Both the position numbers and the translations under genes were made by a program. From assembly GCA_025449115.1 (NCBI GenBank), contig JAHLKC010000032.1, positions 186,001 through 250,000 on the forward strand: DNA of 64,000 nt, written 5' to 3'. The stretch is from Chytridium lagenaria. Taxonomy: Eukaryota > Chytridiomycota > Chytridiomycetes > Chytridiales > Chytridiaceae. Positions 12,566 through 23,555 of the stretch are shown piece by piece; position 1 is the first letter of the stretch; every line of letters starts with the position of its first letter. The notes beneath the pieces were generated by a model. That model had not been told where the DNA came from and did not search any database. It saw only the letters and a program-made list of their open reading frames with translations.

Positions 12566-13623
12566 ATGCCCCCCGCCAACTTGAAGACAGATTTCCTTGA
12601 ACAGGTCATTGAGCAACTATCCATCCTTCAAGCCCAATATAAGTTGACGGATGCCGCTCCTTTAGTCCGTCGTCCTCTTTCGCCATTGGAAGAGCTACCA
12701 CCTGAGATCCGCACAAAGATACTTTTGGAGCATGCGACTTTGAAGTGGCTGTCAAACTAGAGTCTTTATGGCTCGCTCTACCTCATCAACAACCTTCAGA
12801 CCACTTTACTGTATTCCAAACCCTTCATCGGTCTCTCTTTCCTGCTTCTCATCATATCATCGAGATTGTTGATGTCAAGATACTGCTACCCCATCTCCTA
12901 ACCCTCAGTCGTCCAACCATCGCTTGGATATCTCATTTCGTCAAAGATAAAAGAAACTGGGGAATACCTACTTTCGGTACCGTCCCACAAGCCGTATCAT
13001 ACCATCGTCTCGACATCGTCCGCCTACTTCACATCGCTGGATGTACCGGCTTCTCCGACATGATGGAGTTGGCATCCCAACTTGGACACACCGACATTGT
13101 CGCATTCCTCCACGAAAACCGTCCAGAAGGATGTACCGTCAACGCCATGAACTCTGCCGCATGTAACGGGCACCTCTCCGTCATCCGTTACCTCCACGAA
13201 AACCGCTCAGAGGGTTGCAGCGCCCACGCCATGGACACAGCAGCACTCAACGGTCATCTGAACGTTGTAAAATACCTTCACGAGAACCGTTTTGAGGGCT
13301 GCACGTCCCGTGCAATGGATTATGCAGCTCAGAATGGTCATTTTGAGATTGTGAGATTTTTGCATGAACGACGTCGAGAGGGGTGTAGTTCACGAGCGTT
13401 GGAGTATGCGGCCATGAATGGACATGAGAGAGTTGTGAGGTTTCTTGTTGAAAGACGGAAGGAGGGGTGTGTGGAGCGGGCGATGGAGTTTGCGGCGAAG
13501 AAGGGGTATACGGATATTGTAAGGTTTCTGAGGGAGACATTTGAGCGCGACGAAAGGTGTGGGGATAGGCAAATACACTGGGTTGAGGAAGGGAGATTGG
13601 AGATGATAGTTCAAGTTTCTTAA
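12566..13623 (+). CDS. Ankyrin-repeat protein with F-box-like N-terminus
   Basis: The N-terminal part has 'SPLEELPPEIRTKILLE', which resembles the start of an F-box. About ten ankyrin units of roughly 28-29 residues follow, of the form 'LHENRxEGCTxxAMDxAAxNGHL'. Units with Glu-Gly-Cys and Asn-Gly-His are typical of the large ankyrin families of chytrids, amoebae and their large viruses. A one-base frame change near 12735-12745 separates the two parts: the first frame stops at 12760 while the second is already open. ATG 12566 is the first ATG of the first frame. The likely role is protein-protein binding, perhaps as an SCF adaptor if the F-box is real. The partner cannot be told from the sequence. 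Confidence 0.75.
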
Positions 13624-14411
13624 CATTTAGCGGCCAGTTACTAACTATGGCGCGTGGTAGAGGGGTGAATGGTGGGGAACTGCAACAGCACGATAGTTTT
13701 ATCGGAAGTTTGAAAGAGCGTATCATTTGTATGTTGAGACCTTTTCTAACGTGAATAATATATTGCTCCATGTTTCAATGAAACAAGTTGTAATAATTAT
13801 CCGCATTGTAAATACATTTCGATGCAAAGTGGCGGCTCAGGTAGCTCAATGATCAACATATTTCATGAGTGACGTAGTTTTATGCATCTATCCCTTTCCC
13901 GTCTTCTTTCCTTCTAATTTTGTTACGCCCTCATAACATAACGCGCACATTTAATTGTAAGTTCTTCAACAATTACGATGTATTTATGTTACGTATGTTA
14001 AAAGTGTTAATAAAAAATAGCAAAAGTGGAGAGCAAAGTCTGCAATCTGACCATCAGGTGTCAAGAAGATAGGCGAGATGGTGACAGTGAATCACATCAA
14101 ACTCATCATTGCATCATATCCTTTGAAAGCTGTATAAAACGTTAGCTAATTAGCAGATCACTTGTGAAAGAGAAATATGAAAGCTAAATGCGAAACTATA
14201 CAGTTACAGTAAGAGCACAAGAGAAGTTCGATGCTCATAATTTGATCAGAGACCAAAGCGATACTTGTAAATTGATCACCAACCAAAAGTTAGAGAACAA
14301 TATGACCTTGCGACAAGTATAAAAAGTCGCGTCTCTCCCCTTTCTCTCCTATATCCCACACCGCTCAACGCTCTTTATCCATAATCCTCACTGAGAAATC
14401 CCTTCGAAACG
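13624..14411. other. Intergenic region and promoter of secreted-family copy A
   Basis: No gene. AT-rich, with the promoter of copy A at its right end. Nothing else stands out. Confidence 0.5.
14318..14325 (+). promoter_or_regulatory. TATA box of secreted-family copy A
   Basis: TATAAAAA followed by a pyrimidine-rich leader, 94 bases before the ATG at 14412. The same element stands before copies B, C and E at 55-96 bases, which supports its use. Confidence 0.6.
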
Positions 14412-15629
14412 ATGCACCTCAAAACTATTTTCGCCGCTGTCAAGCTCAGCCTTGTCGGCTCCATCCTCTTAACCACAGGCTCCGCCAAAGCCGCTGCAGT
14501 CCCAATCGCTCCTCGCGACACCAGCGCACCGGCAGCTTCCCTCTCCGCCGCCGCATCTTCTGTCGCTGCCGGTACCGCGACCGTCATGCACACTGCGACC
14601 GCTGCACAAGCCACGGCATCTCCTATGGCCACGCTTTCCCCTATGATGACTTCAATCGTTGCTCACTCGATGCCTGCCCCAGAAGCCACCTCAACTCCTG
14701 AGACCATGCCAGCGGAGTCTCATCCAGAGATTGCCGAGCCCGCGCAGTTTTCCGAGCCAGAAGAGGTCGAGGGTGACGCTGCGGCTGAGCCAGAAGAGGA
14801 GAACGCTGATGCCGCCCAGTCCGAGCCTGAGGATGAAGGTGACGCCGCTGCAGACCCCGAGGAGGAGGACGCCCATGCGGCTCAATACGAGCCGGAAGAC
14901 GAAGGTGACGCCGCCGCCGCGTACCCAGACGAGGAGAACGCCGACGCCGCTCAATACGAACCGGAAGACCAGGGTGACTCCGCTGCTTCTCCAGAAAATG
15001 ACGGGGGCGATGTGGCTACCACTGACCCTCGCTTCTCTGAGGAACTCATCCCGCAAGACGCATCAACTGCTGCTGTTCCTATGAGCGAAGTTACTACGGC
15101 TGGGCATGGTTACGTCGATGCTGCGGGCTCTAAGCACCATGGGCGTCGTCACAAGAAGCGTAGAGTGAGGTACACTCGGACTCGACACGCGTCAAGGAGG
15201 CGGATTGCGGTTTTACGGTTTTAAGGGATAGGTTGAAGATGTCTGGTAAGAAGGGGAGTAAGAAAATGTTTGGATCAACTTACTACCACAAGAAAACCAA
15301 GTACCCGTAAGTGTTGTTACAACTTCAATGTTTAGGTAACTAACAAAGTGTTTTCCAATAGCACCAACGTCTACGGTGGAGCTGCTGTTTCGGCTGCTCC
15401 CGCCGTCGTGGGATCTGTGGCTTACTATGGAAATTCTGCCACGGCTGCCGGTACTCAAGCTCTCGGAACTGCGCCTCCTGTTTTGAAGCCTGAGGAGGAT
15501 GTTACGTACAAGAAGGTCCACGCTCTCAAAAGCTCAGGCGCTGTTGGCCAAAAGTTGAAAGAGCGCACGAGAGCTTTGGGTGAGAGGAGAAAGTTGAGGT
15601 CCAAGACGAAAGTTAGGATACACTTGTAA
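14412..15629 (+). pseudogene. Secreted acidic/basic repeat protein family, copy A (frame broken by an 8-bp duplication)
   Basis: Exon 1 is 14412-15306, the intron 15307-15361 (phase 2), exon 2 15362-15629. The product has a signal peptide (MHLKTIFAAVKLSLVGSILL), an Ala/Ser/Thr-rich stretch, three to four acidic units of about 22 residues (form 'AAADPEEEDAHAAQYEPEDE'), a basic block 'HHGRRHKKRRVRYTRTR', then after the intron 'SVAYYGNSA' and the basic tail 'RRKLRSKTKVRIHL'. The frame stops at 15224 because the 8-mer CGGTTTTA occurs twice in tandem; with one unit, reading would continue to the splice donor as in copies B and E. I do not recognise the family. Opposite charges in one secreted chain and dibasic sites suggest Kex2-type processing or self-association, as inference. 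It could still be expressed if the duplication is an assembly error. Confidence 0.75.
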
Positions 15630-16063
15630 TTGCTTGATCAGTATGGGTTTCTGTAGCTTTTTTTTTTTGCTTGCTGCTTGCATCTGGTGAATGTTTTTGG
15701 GAGATATGTGACTCTTGGTCTTGTTCCTTCTGTTTCTCTTATTTCTGCGCCTCTCATGTAAAGGCTCTGATACATCAATAACGAATATGGTGCGGTCCCT
15801 TGAGCATTACTCCAAATCCTTGATTCTTCCGCTCCGTTGCATTATGGCAATTGAATTACGATTTTAGTCCCCACTTGATAGAGTCGCTCGCTCACCGTAG
15901 AGATATTGCCGCGGGTGGCTAGCATTTTTCCATTTGCTTAGTCAGAGCATCCGTCGGCATGCTCTGCAATGAGGACGCAAATCCAAACAGTTCCAAATGG
16001 AAATCGCGGTTCTCATATGTCGATCCTAAGATGGTAATGAGGTAACGATACCTCGTCTTTAGC
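15630..16063. other. Intergenic region
   Basis: Covers the 3' end of copy A (T-run near 15658) and the leader of the membrane protein gene. A small upstream exon of that gene, ending before a possible donor near 16032, cannot be excluded. Confidence 0.4.
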
Positions 16064-18564
16064 ATGAATGATGTAGCCCTGCGCCATGTGCCAGAGAGTC
16101 AACATACAATCCCAAAGGAAGGTCGCCAAAATTCGGCACTTCTCCTGCAGTTAGGCGAGATTCTGTCGGCTCAATGCGGGATGCTCCGAATTTCACTGGC
16201 CTTCATCGCTCCTGGGTCGCTTTTATCTTGGGGACTATTGGTCGGTATGAATGCTCTGGCGGATATTAGCTTTCCCGTGTTTGGAAAACTGGATGCTGCT
16301 GCGCTATCAGGCAGGTTTCCTTTCACTCGTCGTTTTCTTTGTTCTTTTTTCCTAAAGTGACCGCCATCCATATTTTTCAGTGATAATGTTTTGCTTTACG
16401 ATGGAAATGAACAACATGGTCTATTTTACCATGCGAATGGTTCGCGGATTTATTTGACGTTGCTTTCTCAACTAAAATTCGTGTCATTATTTAGAAGGGC
16501 CTTATTGGAATGCTTTTGCAACTTGGAACATCGACGTTTGCGATAATTTCAGTACAGACGGCCTCGCTTTTAATCCTCTCGCCTTTTCTGTTTCATGGGT
16601 TAGAGTTGGGATGGTTGTCACGCTTTTTTTTAGCGGATGGATAGGTATACATCTTTCTTTCGACATTTATTTTTACTCCCTGTACAGCGACTTTTTACTC
16701 CCTGTACAGCGACTATGTATTGATTCTCTTTTATCAAAATAATTCATATTCGCCAGGAATTACAATTTGGCACACTTTATTTGTGGAGCAGAGCACTATT
16801 GCTGAGGCTTTTGAGAAGAAGGAAAGGACGGTTGACATTGAGCAAGTGCAAGGCAGAGACAGTCTCAAACCAAAATCCACTTCGCTTTCAAAGTTTTTAA
16901 TGGTACGTCCGATTAAACCTTAAAAAGTGTAACCCACTTATACATTTAAGTCAACATTTAATCTGGCTCTATCGAGCTTCCTGCTATTCGCTCTCCCTTC
17001 ATTGAGTATTCAGCTTTCGATATCGTCGTCTATCGTCCTTATCGTGATGAATATCCTTCTCCCCACTTTCCACTTGGCTTTCTTAGTCACGGTGAGGCTG
17101 AAGATGAAGTTACCAACTTAACATAAAAAGATGAGCTCGTTAACCACGTCAGAGACAGAATGGGCTATTAAACTGATTCTTTTCGCGACACTTCAGTTTC
17201 CTATCAAAGTGTGTACTTTTTTATTATCTCGTTACTTTGAAGCTCATATTTCTTTTTTCCTCCTCTATTTACTTCCCAAATGTAGTTTGTGCGATTTGTA
17301 CGAGAATTTTACTATACAGATGGTAAGAGCCACGGGATTAACCAGACAATCTATGTTCAGTAACACTCCTTTAATAACACCATACTCTCTTTTCGTCTAT
17401 CCTGAAAAGTCTGGTTTTGGACATCGCTTCTAATGCAAGTACTTTTGGAACGTCTTTTGCCACGTCTAGCAAAGTGGATGGGTTCGCTGCGCTTTATGAA
17501 ATCCGTTTCGCCAACAAGTGGATATCATATTGATAAAACACAGCAACAGTTAGAAGATGGCCAGGACGGAGCCGGAGCTTCGATGGCTTCTCCTGACTCG
17601 ACATGCGATATTTCTCATGTATCAGATGATGATGAAAATAATGAGGAATCTAGTGAGAACCTACCAAAGCCTTCAGATTTTGATATCGTCAAAACCGTTC
17701 TACCTTCTCAGCATAAAAGAGTGAATGATCTGCAACCTCTGAAGAAGGATACCGTTACAAGTAAAGTAGCTTTTAAATCACGTCAAGAACACCAGGATAT
17801 CAAGGATACACCTCCAAACCCGATCAACAGACTTGACACAGTTAAAGATAGCAGCAGTACGATTATGAGGACAGAGTCTACTCGTACTTTTTCTCCAAAA
17901 TCATCAAAGCGGATGAGCATTACGCCGCGTTTGTCTACTGTTTACAGCAATATTAATTCTTCGATAAACGAGCTGGAAGTGGGAAACCCGGAGTCAACTG
18001 CAAACCACCTTGGTCGCAAATCTACCATATTTGATAGACCCACGCTACGTCGAGATTTTAGAGCGGCCACAATTGTTATCCGCAAAGCTGTTGAAAAAGT
18101 GTCGTTCGCGTACTCAATGGGGAGGAATGATCTTGCACTGTCAAATTACATGTCCACGCTAGCAGGGATTACATGCGCCATTCTTCCCTCACCGCTTGAT
18201 CCGACATGGTCCTCTATTGCTGTGTTATACAGACCAACGAGAAGCTTTGAGGATGGTAGTGAAGTGGACCGTATTTGGCATTTGAGGTGGAGTGATAAAT
18301 TATGGCATTGTGCGATGTTTTTGTTTTTGGAATTTTTCTTAGAGACTGCTTTGTTTACTTGGAGGCTAAACAGGGTGAGTGCGGGGGGTTAGGGTCTTCG
18401 TTATAAGTATGCTTATATATTATATATAATTAGATATTCCTGTCGGCGTATTTCCAAAAGTGAAACTAGTCGATATATTTATCGCTAATTTCCGAATGAT
18501 TATGAATTCCCTGTGCGCCTACGCTGGAGTAAATCGACTTTTCAGCAGGGATGGGACTGGATGA
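16064..18564 (+). CDS. Multipass membrane protein 1 (paralog of the gene at 20326-22426)
   Basis: About ten exons, with borders fixed by comparison with the minus-strand paralog. Hydrophobic segments include 'FIAPGSLLSWGLLVGMNAL', 'STFAIISVQTASLLIL', 'LLFALPSLSIQLSISSSIVL', 'AIKLILFATLQFPIK', 'VWFWTSLLMQVLLERLLP', 'LALSNYMSTLAGITCAILP' and 'LWHCAMFLFLEFFLETALF'; this gives at least seven and perhaps nine or ten spans. Between the last groups lies a long polar loop, about 200 residues rich in Asp, Ser and Lys. The last exon (18437-18564) ends 'LCAYAGVNRLFSRDGTGW'. A one-base frame change sits near 16610. The paralog shares GITIWH, QVL(L/M)ER, RNDL(A/T)LSNY and AYAGV. I know no family for it. 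Start 16064 is tentative. Confidence 0.6.
16673..16716 (+). repeat. 22-bp tandem duplication in an intron
   Basis: The unit TTTTTACTCCCTGTACAGCGAC (about 22 bases) occurs twice in direct tandem inside an intron of membrane protein 1, just before the exon coding 'GITIWH'. Both copies are identical or nearly so, which points to a recent slip. Confidence 0.8.
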
Positions 18565-18695
18565 TGTTTCACGAAATATCTGGTTGCATGCTGTGATATA
18601 TGAAGTCATTTGGATTTGGAGAAATATGTATTTAAATGATTATGTATGTTGAACCATTATACACAAGCAGTGGTTAATAAACGACACCATTTGAT

Positions 18696-19945
18696 CTAAC
18701 TTTGAACGTAGAGCACCATTTTGCAGCGGTCCCCATAAATGCTGTTAAACTGCTTGACAAAAACATCGTTAACCATCAGGGATTGTTGCTCGACAGAGGC
18801 ATACATCCCCGTCGTAATAAAATCGGTTGTATAAGAGAGACGGTAAAGATCTATGCGCTTCAACTTCGGTACCCATCTTGACGCTATCGAATTAATGATA
18901 TTGTGCGGCGTCTTCTCATCAATATCATCAAAGACAAGCTTCTCAAGGCATTGAAGTTTCTTAAAGATATCCTCAATATCAAACTTGATCGTTCGATGTT
19001 GGTCAAGGAGCTTGTAAGATATGGCCAAGTATTGTAGCGATGAGGCGGAGGCGGTGAGAAGGGTTTCGGAGCGGGAAGTGGGAGATTCGGGATTTGACTG
19101 CCTCTTATATCGATAAGAGTGAATTTCCGCTTTGACATAGCGTTGACGGATGCGATTGTTAACTTTTGACAACCGAAAACGGTAATTTCCTTCAAGTTCA
19201 GGCAAAACGTGCAGAGGTTGGCAATAGTGGCGTCTCCGATACGAACACACGACTTCAAGCTAATCCGTTCGAGACCGTTCCAAGCTCCGAGGGATTGAAA
19301 AATAAACGCGAACATATCGTCAGAAACTGGTGCGAATTGAAGCTTTATAGACTTCAAAATGGGGTTGGAAATTGCAATGGCCTTTAGCACCGAGTCCGAA
19401 ACAGCTCGACAGCCCTCCAAGTTGAGAGTTTCCAAATGCGAAAACATGCCAGAAATTTCGTTAACCGGTGCCGGAAAGATTCTCTGTCTGCGAGATATCA
19501 AGATATCGGACAGTTGGGAATATGAAGTTTCTATTTAATCTCAACAGGCTTCTGTCACATAGGAATGTGGAACCTCTTGTAAAGAGTCAGTAAGTGGAAC
19601 GGCAAAGTTACCAACCTTAGCTTGAGACCGCGGATCTCCGTACAAGACCTCAAAATAATGTCCAGCCAGTCTTCCTGAATACTCTCGAACATCGTCTCTT
19701 GAACATCCAACAGGTCCAGGGCTTTGACGAAGTATCCGTACTTAGGAAGAGCCTTTAGAATGGTATTGAAGGCAGTCAACGGGCCGATTCGTCGGTTCCC
19801 AAGTTTCGGCTCCGTGTAGAGAATTGGCAAACCGACTGCCGCAATGCTCCTATGACGAAGTTAGGGACGCCAATCAACCTGATAGTCTTTACCGGCAGCA
19901 TCGGCTGAGATGGTAGAGCGATGCATGGGTCAAGTAAGAATTGCG
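18696..19945 (-). CDS. Leucine-rich-repeat protein, F-box/LRR (AMN1-like) type
   Basis: On the minus strand the N-terminal exon has 'LPILYTEPKLGN' and 'ALPKYGYFVKALDL', the region that usually follows an F-box in fungal F-box/LRR proteins. After an intron (near 19500-19610) come LRR units: 'LETLNLEGCRAVSDSVLKA', 'LERISLKSCVRIGDATIA' and 'LKEITVFGCQKLTIASVNA', the cysteine-containing type found in Amn1 and Skp2 relatives. A frame change near 19080 joins to a C-terminal part with 'LQCLEKLVFDDID' and 'VPKLKRIDLYRLS', ending at 18696. The expected role is substrate binding in an SCF ligase, by family only; the F-box itself is not clear. The first exon is uncertain. It lies between two mirror-image membrane protein paralogs. 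Confidence 0.6.
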
Positions 19946-20325
19946 TGTCTGAAGCAAGACGCACGTCAAGGCATCAGCACCTGTTGAGAATGTTGGGTAT
20001 GTCATGTCATATTGCTCGTATCACAGACGCCCTTCGTCCTTCTCAAGTTAGGTTCGAATGATAATAAATCATGATACGTAAACCACAACCAACATGATAT
20101 TATCTTAGAAATACCGAGCATCGGTACACGCTGCAATGACTAGGAATCTGCCGCCGTTTTATCCATCCACCCCAAGTCCGACGTGGGGCCACTTATTACC
20201 AAAACCATCAAGAAAATGTGGATGGACTCTTAGGCCATTCCAGGCTAACGCTGAGTACATAATGGTGCTTAATAAATTCCATGAGTACATAGCAAAAATG
20301 ACCAGATTTGATTAAAAAAACGCAA
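19946..20325. other. Intergenic stretch
   Basis: About 380 bases, AT-rich near its right end, between the LRR gene start and the 3' end of membrane protein 2. No gene or clear signal was seen. Confidence 0.4.
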
Positions 20326-22426
20326 CTATAATATTTTAAACAGCTGTAATACACCCGCATACGCCGCCATATAATTCATCGCAAGGCGACAATTTGTCGT
20401 TGCCTCTATCCAACTAACCCTCTCTGAAGAACCAACGGGAACTCCTAAGTAAGAAAATTTAAATATCCGCTTGAAAGACTGATGCGTATAACGTACCGTA
20501 TCTTGACTCCCAAAACACAAAGAGATTCTCGAAAACGAATTCCAACACGAGAAAAAGCATCCCATGCCAAAGAGTCTCTTGCCACTTGAGTCGAACCAGC
20601 GACTCATTCACTCCATCAACAAACGAAATATCATGCCGAAGTCCGTGCGATACTGCCATATCAGACCATGTGCCGTCATGGGGGTGAGGTAAAAGAACGC
20701 ATATCATTCCAGTCAATGTCGAGATATAATTGGAAAGTGTGAGATCGTTCCTGGAAGTCGAGTATACCATTGAAACCTTAATGACTGCTTCGAAAAGAGC
20801 GTCTGCGGCGCCGACATTCTGAGTGCTGCCTTGAATAGTCGGCAGAGTAGCAGCGGACTTAACATTTTGATCCAAATCGCTTTCCTCATGCAAAGGATGG
20901 AGGCTGATCTCCGACGATTTTTGTAAGAGCCGGATTCAGCACGTTCCCCGAAGATTGACCCAGACGAAATTTGACCTGGCGCTGTTCGGGTACGATCTTC
21001 TCATCAGACGTGGATATGTGCGACGAGACTGAATCCGGTTCGGGAGATACTCTTTGTTCCAACTTGAATTCAAGTTTTTTGTAACGGCGCTAGCAATTCT
21101 TGGTATAGCTCGTTCCATAAGGACTTGAAGAAATAAAGATATCCAGAAGTTGCTATGTCGATTTTTTACTTTATGGTTTTTAAGAAGAAAAGCTCGTACC
21201 TGCACTTGGATCATTGCTCATATAAAACCTCAAAAACTGAGAATATGTTAGTCAACGGCTGGGAGAGTGTAATGCAGCCTCACTTTTGGCGGGAACTGGA
21301 AGGATAAAAGTAGCGAGATTTTAATCGCACGTTCCGTTTCAGCCGTCGCTAATGATCCCAACTACAAGAAATTTAATTTAACTTTATAGAATTGATAGAT
21401 TAAAGACGTGATGTAGATCTAAGCTTACCATGATGAAAAACGAATATTTGAAAGAGTGGTAGTAGGCAGTTGGCAACCACCAGAACAGCGAATGATTTTA
21501 TTGAAAATTGTATTGCGATAACCGGAATGACATTGACAGAAGCGATGAAAGCGATATACTTGCAGTCTGTTGCATATTTAGTTTTTTCTTAATATAGAAA
21601 AGTTTTTTAAAATGCTACCGCAACAAAAAGTTTTCCTAAACCCATAGATTCGACCTCTTGGTGTGAGCTGTCTGGACCGCTAATCGACCTCCGCGTCCAG
21701 GCTTGAGCGGCTTTTTTGTGAAGATCTGGGCCATTCTTCTCCAGAGTTTTAGCAACAGTTGTTCTCCCAATAAAGACTAGATGCCATATGGTGATTCCTT
21801 CAGTGAGATGTCTGTTTAGTTGATATCATCTTTTTCGGCTTACCTGCCCAGCTGGCCACAAAAAGGCCTATAATCGAGGCAACTCTCACCCATCGCCGAG
21901 CGTATGCTGAGAATATAAGGATTGTCGCTATCTCAATCGTAAAGAGAGCGAGCGCTGATGTCCCCATGTGTAAAGGGACTCCGACTATGCCTCTCTTAAA
22001 AACATCATTAAGTCTAAAGACCGTGATTAAAAAAGAGCTCTTACTATTCTTAAAGTGAAAAAGAAGATGTTATTGAGTTCGAGTGCCAGCGACTGAAATA
22101 AAACTAAATTAAATTAAGATGATCAATAACTATTTTTTGCGCCTTGCCGGACGTAGAACAGCACAATATTATACCCGTCAAAGAAGCAGCATCACAAACT
22201 TCTGAAAGCGCTCGAATTCAACCTCTGAGAAGGCATCCAGACTTATAAATACTATCCACGACAGAAAAGCACCAGGCCCAACACTCGCCAAACAACTTCC
22301 TATCATCATTAACTGGACTCTCATGATCTCAATCAGGATCGATATTGAAGGCCATAGTGGTGAGACTTCCCTATTGCGGAAAGCCTCTGGCACATTGAGC
22401 ACATCGATGCCTGATCCCTCATCCAT
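20326..22426 (-). CDS. Multipass membrane protein 2 (paralog of the gene at 16064-18564)
   Basis: It has the same exon order as its plus-strand paralog. In reading order: 'SVGPGAFLSWIVFISLDAF', 'SLALELNNIFFFTLRI', 'GTSALALFTIEIATILIFS', 'VRVASIIGLFVASWAG', 'GITIWHLVFIG', 'YIAFIASVNVIPVIAIQFSI', 'AIKISLLLSFQFPPK', 'FWISLFLQVLMERAIPRIAS', a polar loop, 'RNDLTLSNYISTLTGMICVL', 'ETLWHGMLFLVLEFVFENLF', and a last exon ending 'AAYAGVLQLFKIL'. The polar loop is shorter than in the paralog. Small introns of 50-80 bases interrupt between or beside membrane spans. Function is unknown. The start at 22426 is the first in-frame ATG of its exon; an earlier exon near 22493-22610 is possible. Confidence 0.6.
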
Positions 22427-23555
22427 CCGCCATACTTTGGTTAAGCTTCAGATGATTTACAGGATTGTCTTTTCTTACCTTGGAGAACTTTTGGGTGCAA
22501 ACGTACAACTCGGAACTTGCCCTTTCTCTCTGTGCCCTTAACACCCGAAAAGCCTTTTGGCAACTTACATGTCTGCGACTCCGCGCTGGACCCAGTCGCG
22601 TGCAAGTCATTCACCCAAAGCCCATTTTGATACGTCTATCCCACATAACGAGTTATTGATCCAAATCATATGACGTTTTGCACCATGAGCATAATAAATG
22701 TGTTCTCTCCTAGCTCTCCAAATTCTGGCTAGGCCATTATCACCATTATTATGAAAAGTAATGCAAACTGGATTTTTAAGTGGACTTTATGTGTTAATCC
22801 CTTTTTGCTTAATGATAAAGTCGGACAAAACGACTATTCGCAGTAGATCCACCCGACTAACGCATCAACGACCGAGTAAGTTCGAAAACTACATAATACG
22901 TCGACCCTTCAACGCTGTGATGCTATGTGAGGAACAACCGTAATAATCGTCATGTTTTTCCTCCTCTTTCGTTTCTCACAAAGGCTGCACTCTCTCCTTT
23001 GAATAAAGTAATTCAATAACTCGTCTGACATCCGTCTGTGCCTTCTTCCCACATTCACCTATCCCATGCGGTCGGTCTTCATTTTAGAATCCTTCTTCTC
23101 CTTAGTTTCCATCATCGATATACCATGGATACCACGGCAGGTATCCAATTGATTTGTCACTGTAAGTTCTGACTTCCATCTCCGACCTCCGAGGGGCCAA
23201 GTGATTGGTTGATATTAATAATTGTGTGTAATTGGCCAGTTTGCTCACAACAACACGACAAAAAAAGAGTTTTCTGCACCATCTGAATGATGCCATTTGT
23301 CACCCTCTCCGTCTCACCACCAGCACCACATTAAGGTCAAGAGACTCAAGTCCGATCTCCATTTTTCCCTTTTACTAATATTAAAAATGATAACCCGTTG
23401 AAAGAGAGATTGGAAAATCCCTTAACAACTTTATGGGAAAACAACCTACGAATTCCGTTCCAACCTCCGTGGGCCTCTTATCGCATAAAAGGAAAACAAC
23501 CTCATCCTCAAATCCAACCTTTTCCTGATTCTCGTCATCTACATTCATTCCAACC
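22427..23555. other. Intergenic stretch upstream of two divergent genes
   Basis: A 1.1 kb region between membrane protein 2 (minus) and the transporter (plus). It may hold a first exon of membrane protein 2 near 22493-22610. Otherwise only short frames without recognisable sequence were seen. Confidence 0.45.
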
